Assembly: GCA_030549175.1 (NCBI GenBank)
Contig: JAUKUA010000003.1
Location: forward strand, 4,526,001-4,590,000
DNA length: 64,000 nucleotides
Direction: 5' to 3'
From: Lasiosphaeris hirsuta
Taxonomy: Eukaryota; Ascomycota; Sordariomycetes; Sordariales; Lasiosphaeriaceae
A program made the position numbers and the translations under genes. The notes under the pieces are model-generated. The model ran no database searches. It was not told the origin of the DNA and worked only from the letters and a program-made list of their open reading frames with translations. Each line of letters opens with the position of its first letter. The first letter of the stretch is position 1. Shown here in pieces: positions 1 to 13,059 of the stretch.

Positions 1-135
1 CCACCGTCGTTCTTTTCTTGCAAAATACACGGAGCTATTTCGCCCGAAGTTGAAGCTGTCTCGACCAGCCTTGCTCATTTCAAGATTCCTTGTCCACGCC
101 TCAGCCGCCCAGAGCAGGACTTTGTGCAATCCAGC

Positions 136-3100
136 ATGGTGAGACCTATTTTCACCCACAAATGCACAGTCCCATGAAGCAATACACCTACCATATATCT
201 ATTCCCTGCCCCAAGATCACGGAGTCTGCAAAGTTGCAGGTAACGACGGTCTCAAATTATCTGCGTTGCTGCCCAGTGCTTGTTGGACCGGCACCCGTCA
301 TACGGCATGCTTCATGCCGAACAGACAGCTTGATTTTCTTTTTCCACAGCTCACAATCTCGTCCCACCTTCATTCGAGGTAGCAACCGCAACCTAGTTTC
401 CCCATTCTGTTCGGCTGTCATCCAAGTCCTCTCAGGTGTAAAATCATGACCCAGCCCCATCAAAACCCCCAGCCTGATTTGCCTTGCCCTTGATGCCGAC
501 CAGTTGTTTTCTTAACCGTACCTTTTACATCAATTGTGACTAACAATTATACCGCAGACATCCCACATCAGCCACTACGGCCAATACGGTGGCGATGAGG
601 CGGACTCGAGGAAAAGGAAGAGAAAGGAAGATGACGGTGCCTACGGCAGCAATGGCGAAGAGGATGAGATGGACGATTTTGAGGACGACTTTGAGGACTT
701 CGACGTTGTTAAGCGTTATCGCTCACGCCAGTCCGGAACTGGCTCTTTCTTTGGAATCAGTGGAAGTCGCCCGACTAGAAGAGCTGCGGCCGAGAGTTCT
801 CAAGCGACAAGGAGAGCCTTCCTGGGTCGCATGACTTCGAGCAAAGATGGTCGCAACGACGACCGAGATGAACTTCAAGACTCAGATCAAGATTTGAAAG
901 ATCCCGACTTCTCTGTCGTTCAGTCAGACATCCTTCGGCCGAAACGCCAGAAAAAGCTCAGGTTTTCTAGAACGAGATCACGCCTGAGTGGACGCATGGG
1001 TGGATACACGCGAGGTGAGAACTCGGACATCGAGTTTGAGACCCGTCGTTCTTCCCGTGCGAACAAAAATACGAAAAATATGACCGACAACCAATATGAG
1101 GACGAAGAAATCTTCTACATCGAGGACGAGAAGAGTGTTGGAGTGTCCAAGACGGCCAGCATGCGCGAAACCTTCCAGCAGTCATACCCAGTCGACTTTA
1201 AGAAGGCTCACCACTGGAACTGCACCTCCTGTGGCTATGGAGGCTCGAACCCGAATAAGGGAGCTCTGATTCCCTGCCAGGGCTGCTCCAGTGCGCAGCA
1301 CAAAGCTTGCCTTGGTGCCCGGAGCACTCGGGACCAATGCGTCACCAAGGTGTCATCTGACTCCTGCGTTCTGCAATGCCGCTTCTGCGTTTGCGTACAC
1401 AGAAAAAAGGATCCGCGTGCCCCACGTGAGGACACCTGCCAGGTGTGCCACGTACAGGGCCGTTCCTGCGCGCGGTTCTCAGAGAAGAAGACTCCGAAAC
1501 AGGAGGAAAAGATACGCGCCGAGAATGACGGTGTTGACCCCGTCACTCCCATTGACCCAAAACTGGTCAACAACGGCGATACCGTTTTATTCCGCTGCGA
1601 GAAATGCCATCGCGGCTGGCACTACGAGCACCTTCCACATCCCATCAAGACGCGTGATCCTGCCATTGATGACCCTTTGAATCTTCGCCGTCACCGTCTT
1701 GAGGAGTACCAGATCAACTGGCTCTGCAAAGAATGTCTGGATACGGAGGAACTCAAGCCTGATAAGCTGGTAGCTTGGAGACCGATCTCCCGAGCCAGCT
1801 ACACTAGAGGCCAATCAATTGAAGACTTTACTGAAGACCAGGTCGAATACCTGGTCAGGTGGGAGAAAAAGTCATATAACCACTGCGTCTGGATGCCTGG
1901 CAGCTGGGTTTATGGTATCGTCAAGGCCGGGATGCGGAAATCCTTCGTGAACCGCACGTTTGGCGAAAATGCTGACAACGACGAGTTTGACGACGAGTTT
2001 GACGACGACACGGCAAAGGACCAATTGCTGAGATGGACTACCAGGGACGCCATCCATGATACGTGGATAACACCCGATATTATCTTGGCGGTCAACTGGG
2101 CTCCGCGCTCGAGGGAGGCGGAACGAGCGTACAAACTTATGTCCCGTAAAGAGAAATTCGAGGATGACAAGAGTCGGATTTTCCATGTTATCCAGATACT
2201 GGTCAAGTTTGAGGGCCTGAGCTACGATGATGTTGTCTGGGATGACCCGCCGTCCCCCAACTCTGGCGCTCTTTGGGATGCTTTCCTCGAGGCCTATCAC
2301 GAGTTCCTCAACGGTAAACACTTCAAGTCCGTGCCATGGCGCACGATGCAGGAGCGCATTGACACCTTTCGCGAGACAGAATTTAGCGAAATAGAGGTTA
2401 AAGAACAGCCCAAGGGGCTGCAGCGTGGAAAGCTGATGGCCTATCAGCTAGAGGGTCTCAACTGGATGCTTTACAACTTCCGCCATGAGCGAAGTGTCAT
2501 TCTCGCCGATGAAATGGGCCTCGGGAAAACCGTCCAGGTTGTTGCCTTGCTGTCAAGCTTCATCCAGGACAATCCCAAGATCTGGCCGTTCTTGATCGTC
2601 GTGCCAAACGCAACGTGCGCGAACTGGCGCCGCGAGATCAAGAAGTGGGCCCCTGACCTTCGTGTCGTGGCGTATTACGGTGGCCGAGTTGCTCAAAACT
2701 TGGCCTACCAGTACGAGCTGTTCCCCCAGGGCAGTAAGGAGATGAAGGCGCATGTCCTGATTATGTCCTACGACTCGATCAAGGACTCGGAGACGCGCCA
2801 TAAGTTCAGCGCCGTCAAGTGGGCGGGTATGGTGGTGGACGAGGCCCAAGCTTTGAAGAACGACGAGAATGGCCTTTACAGGGCCCTGAGCGCTCTCAGG
2901 GTCCCATTTAAGCTCCTGTTGACAGGTACTCCTCTCCAGAACAACAAGAGAGAGCTTTTCAATCTTTTGCAATTCATCGACCCCAAGATGAACGCCAACA
3001 AGCTCGATGAGCAATTTGGGGAGATAACCGAGGAGAACCTCCCCAGGTTGCACGAGCTAATCCGTCCATACTTTCTCCGCCGCACCAAGGCTATGGTTCT

Positions 3101-5295
3101 CACCTTCCTACCAACCATGGCGCAAATCATTATTCCGGTCACGATGTCTGTCGTGCAGGAAAAACTTTGCAAATCGATAATGGAGCGGAATCCTGAGTTG
3201 ATCCGCTCAGTGTTTGCTCGCGGGAAGCTCAAGACTACCGAGAGAGGCTCGCTCAGCAACATCCTGATGCAGCTACGCAAGTGTCTTTGCCATCCCTTTG
3301 TCTACAGCCAGGCAATCGAGGACCGTTCGGCTCCTCCGGATCTGATGCGGCGTAATCTGATCGAGGCCTCGTCGAAGCTAGTTCTTCTTGAGATCATGCT
3401 TCCCAAGCTCAAGGAGCGTGGCCACCGCGTACTTATTTTCAGCCAGTTCCTCGAGCAGCTGACCATCCTGGAGGACTTCCTCGCCAGCTTGGACATGAGA
3501 TATGAGCGCTTGGACGGAAGTCAGTCTAGTATGGAAAAGCAGAAAAGAATTGACGCATTCAATGCACCCGACTCCAGGGTGTTTGCGATGCTTCTTTCTA
3601 CACGCGCCGGTGGTGTTGGCATCAACTTAGCCACGGCCGACACCGTTATTATTCTCGACCCCGACTGGAACCCCCATCAGGATATCCAGGCGCTTTCCCG
3701 CGCGCATCGCATCGGTCAGCGAAAGAAAGTTCTTTGCTTTCAGCTTATGACCGTGGATTCCGCCGAGGAGAAGATCCTCCAGATAGGCCGCAAGAAAATG
3801 GCTTTGGATCATCTCCTAATCGAGAGTATGGACGAACGGGAGGGAGAGTTTACAAACGACGTTGAATCTGTTTTGAAGCACGGCGCAGCGGCCTTGTTTG
3901 GCGAAGGCGAGAAGAAGAGCGTCATCACATACGACGCGGCTTCGGTTGATAAGCTTTTGGATCGATCGGTCCAGGAGGAGACGAAACAGGACGGCGACAA
4001 GTCGGCGGAATCGGCATTCGCATTCGCCCGTATCTGGGCCCAAGACAAGGATGGGGACCTCTCAGAGGACCTCCAAACAGAGGAACGGACAATTACCCAG
4101 GGCGTGTGGGATGAAATCCTGCAGAAGCGTGCGGAGGAAGCAAGACTCGAAGCTGAGCGTAACATGGAGACTCTTGGTCGTGGTGGTCGTCGGCGCGGTG
4201 TAAGTCGCTATATGTTTGCTGTGTTGTGTACCTGCAACTGACTGACCATAAATAGGCTGCCAACTACACAAGCGAAAAGTTCGACTTTGAGGAGCCTCAA
4301 GACGTTGCTGGCATCGAAAGCGACCAGGCATCTGTCGATGGAAGTTTCGTGGGCGAAAGTGACGCCGAGTCCAGCGCTGACGAGGCTCAAATGGATGGCA
4401 TCGGCCCCAGCGGTGAGTCAGAGGTGAATGGTTCTAACTTACGCAAGTCGCAGGGCAAGGGTTCACAAGGTACGAGCACCAACAAAACCCCCACCAACAA
4501 AACCCCCACTAAGGCTAGCACGCGGAAGACCGGCTCTCTGGTCACTCCGAAGCCTGCTCTCAAAAAAAACCCGTCCCGTGCAAACAGCTCACTCGAGGGG
4601 CAGAATCCCAAGTCCCGAACCCCCATCAAAGCCTTGTTCGCAAAAACCCGCAAAGTGGACCCGGACGACTCCCCATACCAACCCCCCAACCCCCGGGCAT
4701 CCCGTACCTCCAAGACGCCCACACCAAAGTCCAATCCCAAGCCCAGATCCGTACCCCGCCCACAGATATCACGCCAGTCCCAGTCCCAGTCCCAGCCAGC
4801 AAAGCCAAAAGCCAGCCGGGCTCGGGCTCGGGCTCGAGCTCAACAACCCAAGGAGCGGTCAATGGCAGCCCACGAGCCGGGCAACCAAACCCAGTCGGAC
4901 GGCAGCCGAATGGCACAAGCTTCCCCGGACAGCACGAACCCAACGGTATACGTCAACAACCCGGACAACCCGAACAACCCGGAAATGTCAACGTCAGACA
5001 GGGAGATGGTGATAAACCGGGGGAGCCCTCCGGAGCTGTTCCTGGGGCAGGTATAAGTATCCGAACGAGAGAAGATGCAGTATCGCTGATCACGAGAGCG
5101 CCTAAGGATCCCTGCCTAGTTTGTGACTTCTTGCATCCTCTGGGGTGGGAGTGCCCAGAAATGCAGCACGAGGTCAGCCTACGACTGGCTCTTGATAAGT
5201 TGAGGCTTGTCCACAGCGAAGACCTCCAGAAGCTAGTCCAGCAGAGGGCCTTTATTCTCAGCAAGCTCGCCCAACTACAAAACAGACCTCGGTAG
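136..5295 (+). CDS. Mit1/CHD-like chromatin remodelling ATPase (SHREC-type), spliced
   Basis: This is a SNF2-family nucleosome remodeller resembling fission-yeast Mit1, the ATPase of the SHREC heterochromatin-silencing complex in the nucleus. In the favoured model, a Cys-rich PHD-like region lies at about residues 219-395. Two chromodomain-like segments follow at about 429-460 and 542-600. The SNF2 ATPase has Walker A DEMGLGKT near 652 and box II DEAQ near 762. Helicase C ends with RAHRIGQ near 1050. Three introns are inferred: 139-557, 4200-4255 and 4946-5001. The last shifts the frame into a C-terminal Zn-finger-like tail (C1483, C1486, H1490, C1496) and a stop at 5293-5295, giving about 1542 aa. 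The first coding exon is uncertain. Codons upstream of the internal ATG at 669 back to 558 read as protein after a good acceptor, and an ATG at 136 is followed at once by a GTGAGA donor. An alternative third intron is 4424-4518. The family call is firm; the Mit1 orthology is inferred. Confidence 0.85.
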
Positions 5296-7967
5296 CGGGT
5301 ATCAGCATACCTCACCTTAAAATACGGAACATCACACTTACCTTGCACTAATTTTACTTTTCCTCTTTTCCACGCTGCCAGCCGGCCGGAGTTCACGCTG
5401 GTTTACGTCGGCACGCACCGCGACGACACATACAACACACATGCAGCCCGAAGATCCCGAGTAGCACATTTTGCATTCTGGGTACTTGCACGCAAACTTG
5501 CTGGAGAAAGGGCAGAGAAGATTGGGGGCATTCCAGCAACTGGCGTATTGCGGTCGGCGTTTAGCAGATGGCAAGATAGGCGTTACAGATACATATGCTT
5601 GGGCGGCCTCATGGGGTTTTCTTTCATACGGAGCGATAGAGTCATGGCAACTTTTGCCGGGGTATGGCTTTTTCTGCGCCCCTCTTCTTTATCCCCTTGG
5701 GGTCTTGCGTGAGATGGACACGGGTCTATTTCGCTTGGCGCTTACGGAAAATGGGTATTACTGGGTTAATGAGAGATGGCGAATGACGAAAGAGCGAGCC
5801 TTGTCTGGTTTGCAGGATATGTAGATAGCTTAGTAGGGACCTATGAAATTACCTGCCTGGCATTTTTCCTATTCGTCCGAGCCTAGGACGACGGGGATGC
5901 TGGGGGGAGTCGGTACATCAGGTGTCTTGTGGTGTTGTGTTTTGAGCGACGTGTGCTGAGTGATGTATGCCGGATTGTGTCTTGCGAGCAAAGACCAGTG
6001 TCGCCAAGAGAGTTGTAACAATTCAGGGCATTGTGGCTAGGGCGGGGGGACGTTGGCATTGTCGCGTTTCTCGATTTCCTTGCGTGTGGTAGATAAAGAC
6101 ACATTTCAACTGTCACCTCAGGCACCTGACCAGCAGCCCCTTTTTTTGCATCGGCAGGCAATGTTTACTTTGGTTCGTGTGGCTTGGCTTGGCACTCAGC
6201 CGTCCCCTTGGTTGTTAGTGTCGAAGCTCACAAAGCCTGTTTGCTTCCACGAAATCTACAGATCGATTGGGGAAAATGCATTAGGCCTATAAATTTGCCA
6301 CCCGGGCCATCCAGGCCTGACAACGTCCAAGAGGTAGTAACATGATAAGAGCAGCTTCGGGGCTGGCGCTTGGGACGAGCGACGGCATGGCCTGGTATGT
6401 GACATTACACGGTGGGAAGGTGTCCGTATTACGCACGCCCGAGTCATTGAGGGAGATGTGTCATTAAGCAGGCAATCGTATGGCAAATGGGCTGATGTGA
6501 CGTCGGTTGCGCATTTTTTCCTCTCCGTCTGCGATGTGAGCTTCGAGAGGGGTGAGATGAGATGAGATGAAAGAAAGCCCAAGAACAAGATGTGGAATCG
6601 AAGAAGGGAGGATAATAATATCCACGGTCCGGGAACTTCTAGGAGGATGAGGGACTGGGAAATCTTACGGCTGAGGGCTTGTATCCCCTGTTTGCCCTGT
6701 GTTCTTGCTAGGTTTCCGTATTGCCATAGAGTGGCCATTGCCAGCGGAAGCAGAAACACCCAACATGACTGACGCGTGTGCACGGGAGGGGAGACCGGGG
6801 GGGGGGGGGGGGGGGGCATCAGTCGCAGATGGACATCTGTAAACATCTGGTAGGTAACCATCCATCCAATGAGCACGTGGGAAGGTGCCTCTGGGGTAAG
6901 GTACCCACACGAGCCTCATCTCAAACAGAGCGGCACAGATCAGTAGGCAGGAAGACAGATAAGCCGGCAGCTACACGGCAACGTACCTCCTTCCTCCACA
7001 GACACCCCGGACGCCCAAGACCAAGACACTAGTTGACTTGCATCGGGGTCTTTTTATTTTCCTTTCCCTTTGGGGTCTGTGAGAAGAGTAGGGCAGTACC
7101 TAGTGCCACACGGGTCGTGCCCTTGTATTCCCTGACCCAGCATCCCGTCCTCTTTGAGAACCGGGCATCTGAATGGGCGAGAAGCGGAAAGAGAAGCAAA
7201 GAGGGTAGGTCTGTTTGTCACGTGGAAACACAAACCAGCCGCCGCTGCAGGGCGGATAACTGCAGCTGCGGACCTTAAGCCAGGCTTGAGAAGACTCCCT
7301 GCTCCATCCGGCGTTTGCTTCTAGCATTTCGCATAGCCTTATTCCGCCTGTTCATCAGGCCTCAAAACGCCTTTTGCTCCGATATTTTGATCATTTGGCA
7401 CCGTGAGGCTGGTAACGGCATCAACAAGGGGAGGAGAGCAGCATTCTGCAGCTTGCCAAGTGGCTGCCCAGGGCAGAAGAGACGAAGGTCCTTTCCTTAA
7501 AAGGCGGGAGCGGGCGCCTCCATTATTGTACGTTGGGTCCCGCCAGTATCTGCCAATATCCTTCTTCCTGGGTTCAAGATCCGCAGCTCTTGGTTCTGTC
7601 CTCGCGCTCGTGCCGGACAGCCCGCTTCTTGCCTCCTGCCTCTTGTCTCTATTTCTTAGTCCTGCAGCGCGGCCTGTCTTTATGATTTGCTGCCGACTCT
7701 GACTCTCCTCTGCCAGCTCTGTGTCTGCTGCCGCTGCTCGCTCTCGACCCGCTGTCCTGCCGCGGGCCTGCACAGTGAAGACAGCGAACACCCGTACGCG
7801 AGAAGAGCGGTATAGATAGGATAGAGTGTGCTAGGGTTTCCCTTCCCGTTTGCAGATAGGTCCGGCCAAGCACCCCCGCCGCCGGTCTTTTCTGTGCCCG
7901 CAGCTTTTAGGTCTTTCTTCTGCCTTCTGCAGGTGTGTGTTAAGCACACCCACGTTGAACTTTGAGG
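5296..7967. other. Intergenic, 2.7 kb; includes long leader of the CCCH gene
   Basis: No open frame here looks like a gene. A 117-aa frame at 5471-5824 has no recognisable domain and is probably chance. The last kilobase (about 7300-7967) is pyrimidine-rich in places and may be the promoter and 5' leader of the gene starting at 7968. A run of 20 G lies at 6797-6816. Confidence 0.5.
6797..6816. repeat. Poly-G tract (20 G)
   Basis: An uninterrupted run of 20 guanines in intergenic DNA. Its length should be treated as approximate, because runs like this are error-prone in sequencing. Confidence 0.9.
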
Positions 7968-10900
7968 ATGGCCCAGGAAGCCATCGAGGAACCTACCCCT
8001 ATCGGTGCCCCCGAAAACATCACGGCTCCATCGCTGCCCCTGTCCCAGGTAGTCATCTCGAGCTCACTCAACCTCCCACTGGGCCCCGAAGCTGATATTC
8101 TCACTCTCTCTCCTGGTGAGAACTCCCATGGCGATTCAAGCAGCAAGAGCCCTCGCGAGCCCCTGAACTACGAGAACACACTATCTGCCTTGGACAGCGA
8201 GAAGATCGAGAAGGACGAGAGCAGAACGCCAACTGCCAGGTCCGTCGGTTCAGCCCATTCTTCCAAATACATTTACTGCACCAATTCTAATTACCTCCAT
8301 GGTAGCCCCGGAAACTCGTCCAATAGCGAGAGCAACCCCCCTCACTCGCCCGCCGAGAGCGTCTCTGACTGTTCTTCCCCCCTGAGACACCGAGGCGAAC
8401 TGGCATACCTGGCATCACAGTTCCAAGATCAGCCTAGCATTGATTCATCTACCAACACACCAGCTGATACAGCTTCGGTGCCCCTTGAGAAACCTCCCAC
8501 AGGCCAGGAATCATTGCCGTGTGTGCCTTCTTACTCCCAAGAACACGTCTCGACTGCCAATTTGGGCTATCCATCACGACTCTTTTTGGAAAATATAAAG
8601 GGGCTGGAGAATACAGCCAAATTCAGTGTCGGCGGCTGGACTCGAACCCAAGAGTTGGAGGAAAATATAGACAACTTGACATCGAAACTCTCTTGCCTTC
8701 CTGTGTCTGCGAGACTCTCAGAACAGCCCGCCCTTGAGTCAGTCCGGTCATCACAACTCCTAGCAGAGTGTATAGACGGTGCTCCAGTTTCTGGCAGTGC
8801 CGATGTTATCTCGCTTGGAGAGGAGCTCTCCATCCCAGTTCTGAAGAGCCCATTGGATTCCCACACTGAGCACATAGGCAATTTCGGAAACGAGGGCCAT
8901 CTCGCTTTGCCGGATAACTCTCCTCAGCTTCTTTGTCCCTCGGTCACAGACTCAACGTGCTCTTCGGGTGTACCAACAATCACGGCCCGAGATATTCTGT
9001 CACCGCCCCATGCTTCCGATCAGCACTCTGCCTTCCCTGTGGATCAACCCAAGGGGCTACCTGTGTCCCCTGGCACTGGTGTTCTTCAGTTGGGAAAGCT
9101 TCCTGGTATTCAAGGCGGGCTTGCTGTCTCAGATATTCCGGAGGGTGTTCCTGTTGTCGCCGGTGTCAACCCCATCTCAACAGATAGACCTCGCCGCATT
9201 CGCTTCAGCACATCTGGTCCGTTCTCAAATCCTATAAAGGAAAGTGGACCACTACTCACTGGAACCAATACTGCTTCACTAGAGAAGCACTCGAGCGCAT
9301 CCAAAATTCCCCCTATCTTAGCATTAGCTCCCTCGAAGGAGAGTGTGCTTAAGCTCACTAACATTGAGGCTTTGTCGTCAAGTGCCCCCCTCCGCACCCC
9401 CGATGGTCCTTTTTCCTCGTTAGCTATCTTTGAAGGTATATGCTCCTTCAACAGGGCCAACAAAGCATATCGAAGCCCTTCACTCCCGCCAGCCCCAGCA
9501 AACTCCCTCTTTGACAGCAGGTTGGTGCCTAGTTGCGGCTCTCTCGGCTCCCTGGGAACGTCTTCTCAGACCCTGTCTCCGGCATCACCATCACCGAGAC
9601 GGCCGGAGGATACGGAGGGTAGCCCCGGTGGTGCTCCGGAGCTGTCCTCGCAACTCTGGGAGCGGTCATCAACATCACCAGCCGCACTGCCGTGTCCGCG
9701 TTTGTTGTCGTCACCAGCCTCAAGCAGCCGCTTGCCCTCACCAGCCGCGCGGTCTGTGCTGTACACAGAGTCGGCCTCAGGAAGCCGTGGGGACTTTGTG
9801 ATGATGCAGAGAGTCTTTAGCCCCGCCGAGGGCTCGTCGAGACCCGCTTCAAGTATCGCAAGCTGCGTCGAGGAAGGCACTCGCGGACCTGTGCCCAATG
9901 TTTTGTCACCTCCCACCCACGATACAAATTCCAGCACCTCTTCTGAAAACCACACCTTTTTTCACACTCTCACAAACCTCCAACCCATCTCCAATCCTAC
10001 CAACCACTCTCATCGCCACTTTACCTCTCCCAATAACAACCACTTCTCTGACCTTGCCACTTTGCACACGGGTGTATATATCACATCCAACACGCCTGAC
10101 TCGCTTGACACCACGCCTCACCAAGGTTTTGACGACACCATGGATTACGCGCGTAATCCCGAGAATCAGGGCCAACAGGGCAGTGCCCACCCTCAGACCG
10201 GGGCCTCTCGGATCCCCGGTAACCGTCTTCATCCCGCTGCCAGAAGCCTAGCCTCCTCGAACTGGCGTCTTCCTGCCTCATCTGGAGGCCCTGGTAGCGC
10301 CTCTCTTATGGCCTACTCTGCTGCATCGAACCCGTCGGTGGGCGCGTCCCCAGCCCTTTTCCCCACGACCTCCCCCGTTCGAGAGCACGTCATTGCCCCC
10401 CCCCAGTTCCCTTATGCGTACGGCCATTACTGGAATAATATGACGAACGAGAAGCAGCTCCAAGGCGTCCCCAGAGACCTCAAAGGCCTCTCCGGCCTTG
10501 GCAACATGGGTCGCAGCATGAGCGGAAGCGGTTTTCCTGATGCCAGCATGGGCTCTGGCAACCTCGGTATGGACTTCAGCCCCACCAACAACTTCCCTAA
10601 TGCCGGCCTCCCCAATGCTGGCTTCCTTGATGCTGAGGCGATGCCCGGCGGTGGTTTCATGGGTAGAGACATTGTGGCTGCCGCCGGTGGCAGCAACAAC
10701 ATGGAGAGAGGCGTGACCCCGTCGCAGCACCAGACTTTCAGCAGCGGCGAGAGGGCTCAGCCGTACATGGGCATCGACACGAGCATGGGCATGGAGATGG
10801 CCAGCCGGCCGCACAGCCTGCCGTACAAGCAGCTATCAACTCAGAAACATATGCCGGACGAGATGTACGCGTACTGCTTCGACCGCGGCAACGGCGAGTT

Positions 10901-12308
10901 CACCCGCCTCATCCCCGCCGACATGCTCCCTCCGCTGCGCGATATCCCGGCCATCCAGAACAGCAGCACTGGTATGAAGGTCCTGCCGATGCCCATGGGC
11001 TTGGGTCCTGATGGTCGCTCAAGCAATTTTGAGATGGTGTCACTGAGAGTACGTTCCCTCTGCCCCTGCCCTGCCCCAACTCTGCCGTTTGCAGCTGCTA
11101 ACCGACTGCCAGCAGGACGAACCGGCCGCTAGTACTACTTCCAGCTCGAGCAAGACCGATATTCAGGTGAGTTACAGATATGATGCTACCTACATTGCAC
11201 CTACTCTTCAAATGAAGACGTCACGCTGTCCAAAGTCCTACTTCCACCCGCTCCCTCCTTCCGTTTGTTCCTCATGATCCCACCTTCCTCCTCCCCCTGG
11301 TCCTCACTCCCCACTGTTTTTTTTTTTTTTTTTTTGCCTTCGCATGAGTAACCGTTTGAAAAACCACACAGTCTGGGGCTAACCGCCGCCGAAACAACCA
11401 GTCTCATATCGACTCCATCGTTGCCTCGGCCCCGTCGCACAATGCGAAGCGCACCAAGATCTACTGCGACAAGTGGGTCCACGAGGGCGTCTGCGCTTTC
11501 ACCCAGCAGGGCTGCAAGTACAAGCACGAGATGCCCTTCGACAAGGCAACCCAGCACTCGCTGGGCCTCTTCCACGGCCTGCCCGCGTGGTGGAAGAAGC
11601 ACCAGTCCGAGCTGGCTCGCCAGCAGCGCGCTGACGATGACAGCGACAACAAGCCTCTGGTCGTTGCCTCGCCCTCCCAGGCCGGCAGAGGAGGAGTCGC
11701 CATCAAGCAGGAGCACGATGGCCGGGCCGAGACCCGTCGCTTCTCCCACGGCGGCTTCCCGACCCACGCCGCTCCATGCCGCAGCGACTTCAGCACGACG
11801 TCGGCCAGACGGGACATGGCCCCACCCCCGCCCAACATGCTGCATCCCCAGCCGGATGCCATGCCCCGTGGTCTCCGGGTAGAGAGCCCGGATGCCGTCC
11901 GCGGCAACTCTGGCCAGTGGAGACGTTTTGTGGAGGAGTCCAGCCCTGTTGGTGAGTTTTCTTCTCTTTCCCCTTCCTTTCTCCCGTCTTCCCTTTCTCT
12001 CCTCTTCCCGCAACCGTCCGTACTCCCTCGTCTCTCACTCACACACCCAACTAACAACCCGTGCACAAGCCGCGCACCTCACTGTTCCCGGACCGTTCGG
12101 GCCGATCGCCCGGCCTTCCGCCGCCGCTCCCGCCCGCACCGTCCCGTGGGCCAAACCGCGCCCCATCGCCGCGCCCGGTCCCTCGACGTCTGCCCGGGCC
12201 AACAACAACCAGTTCTCGCTGCTGAGCCACCTCGGCGAGATCGAGGAGGAAGACGAGGAGGCCGGGGAGGAGGTGGGCGCCAAGGCGCACCCTGAGGCGC
12301 GCTACTAG
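7968..12308 (+). CDS. Large disordered protein with one CCCH zinc finger
   Basis: A protein of about 1323 aa from four exons: 7968-11048, 11095-11166, 11372-11951 and 12070-12308. The first thousand residues are Ser/Pro/Asn-rich and low in complexity, with no recognised domain. Near the C terminus a single zinc finger of C-x8-C-x6-C-x3-H spacing is visible (C1083, C1092, C1099, H1103). It is followed by a conserved-looking WWKKHQ segment and an acidic tail. CCCH fingers usually bind RNA, so an RNA-binding or mRNA-regulatory role is likely but not shown. The start is the ATG at 7968; the TTG two codons earlier is not a plausible eukaryotic start. All three introns have GT-AG ends, and the last has a CTAAC branch site. 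The second intron (11167-11371) is long for this window and holds a T-rich tract near 11320. Confidence 0.8.
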
Positions 12309-13059
12309 GCGCCCCTCCCACATCCCACCTGCCCGGTGGCCACCTCACCCCTAGTGGTGGGGTGGCTGCTGGGTAAGGGGGAAGGGGGGGGTGCCTGGTG
12401 GCGTCTGCCGAAGGTGATGCTTTGGCGAAGGCCTCCCCGCCCCATTGATGGAAAAGGGGGCTTATTGGGATTGATGAGAGGGAGATCGGGAGGAATTTCC
12501 CGAGTAAGGAGGATGGCAGCGAGGATGGATCGCAGGTGATTGTGGGGGATGATGGGGGTTTTTGCGGTTTTTTATCCTTGGGGCGTTTTGGCCGGCCGGA
12601 TTTCTTTGTGTTGGAGTATTGTGCTGTGGGATTGCTTTGCGCGCGCTCGAGTTCGTGGGGGGGAGGGGGGGGAGGGTTTGATGTCTTGGGGAAGAGGGCT
12701 GGGTAGGTAAATACCCTCCCTCTTCCCTCCAACCCGTGTCCCCCCTGGTCAGTATGACGACGGTGTCCCCCTGGGCGCCCCCCGCCCACATGTTACTAGC
12801 ATGCCTCCTTTCCATTGAGAAGTATACGATACCAGCATACTTCCTTGGAGAGGGCGGTCAGGGCGGGGGCCTGGGGGGCAAGACAAATTAAATGATTGGA
12901 CGGTTCCGAGTCCGGCGACTTTGTCTTTCTTATCTCCTCTTCGGTGACTTTGGTTTCGGTGATGAATGTGTTTTCTATATAGAAAGCCTATATACCTAGG
13001 GAAGCTCTTCCGTCCTTTGCTGCTCTTCCGTCCGGGCTTTCGTCCGACTCTCTCGCATG

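Noticed and set aside
90..449. 119-aa open frame as first exon of the remodeller
   Set aside because: A donor at 240 would join in phase, but the peptide has no similarity to a remodeller N terminus. The ATG-GTGAGA exon at 136 is simpler, though unproven.
5471..5824. 117-aa open frame after the remodeller gene
   Set aside because: No domain, no clear start context and no third-position bias; probably chance.
7962..7967. TTG start two codons before the CCCH protein
   Set aside because: Non-ATG starts are rare in fungi, and the ATG at 7968 has a good context.
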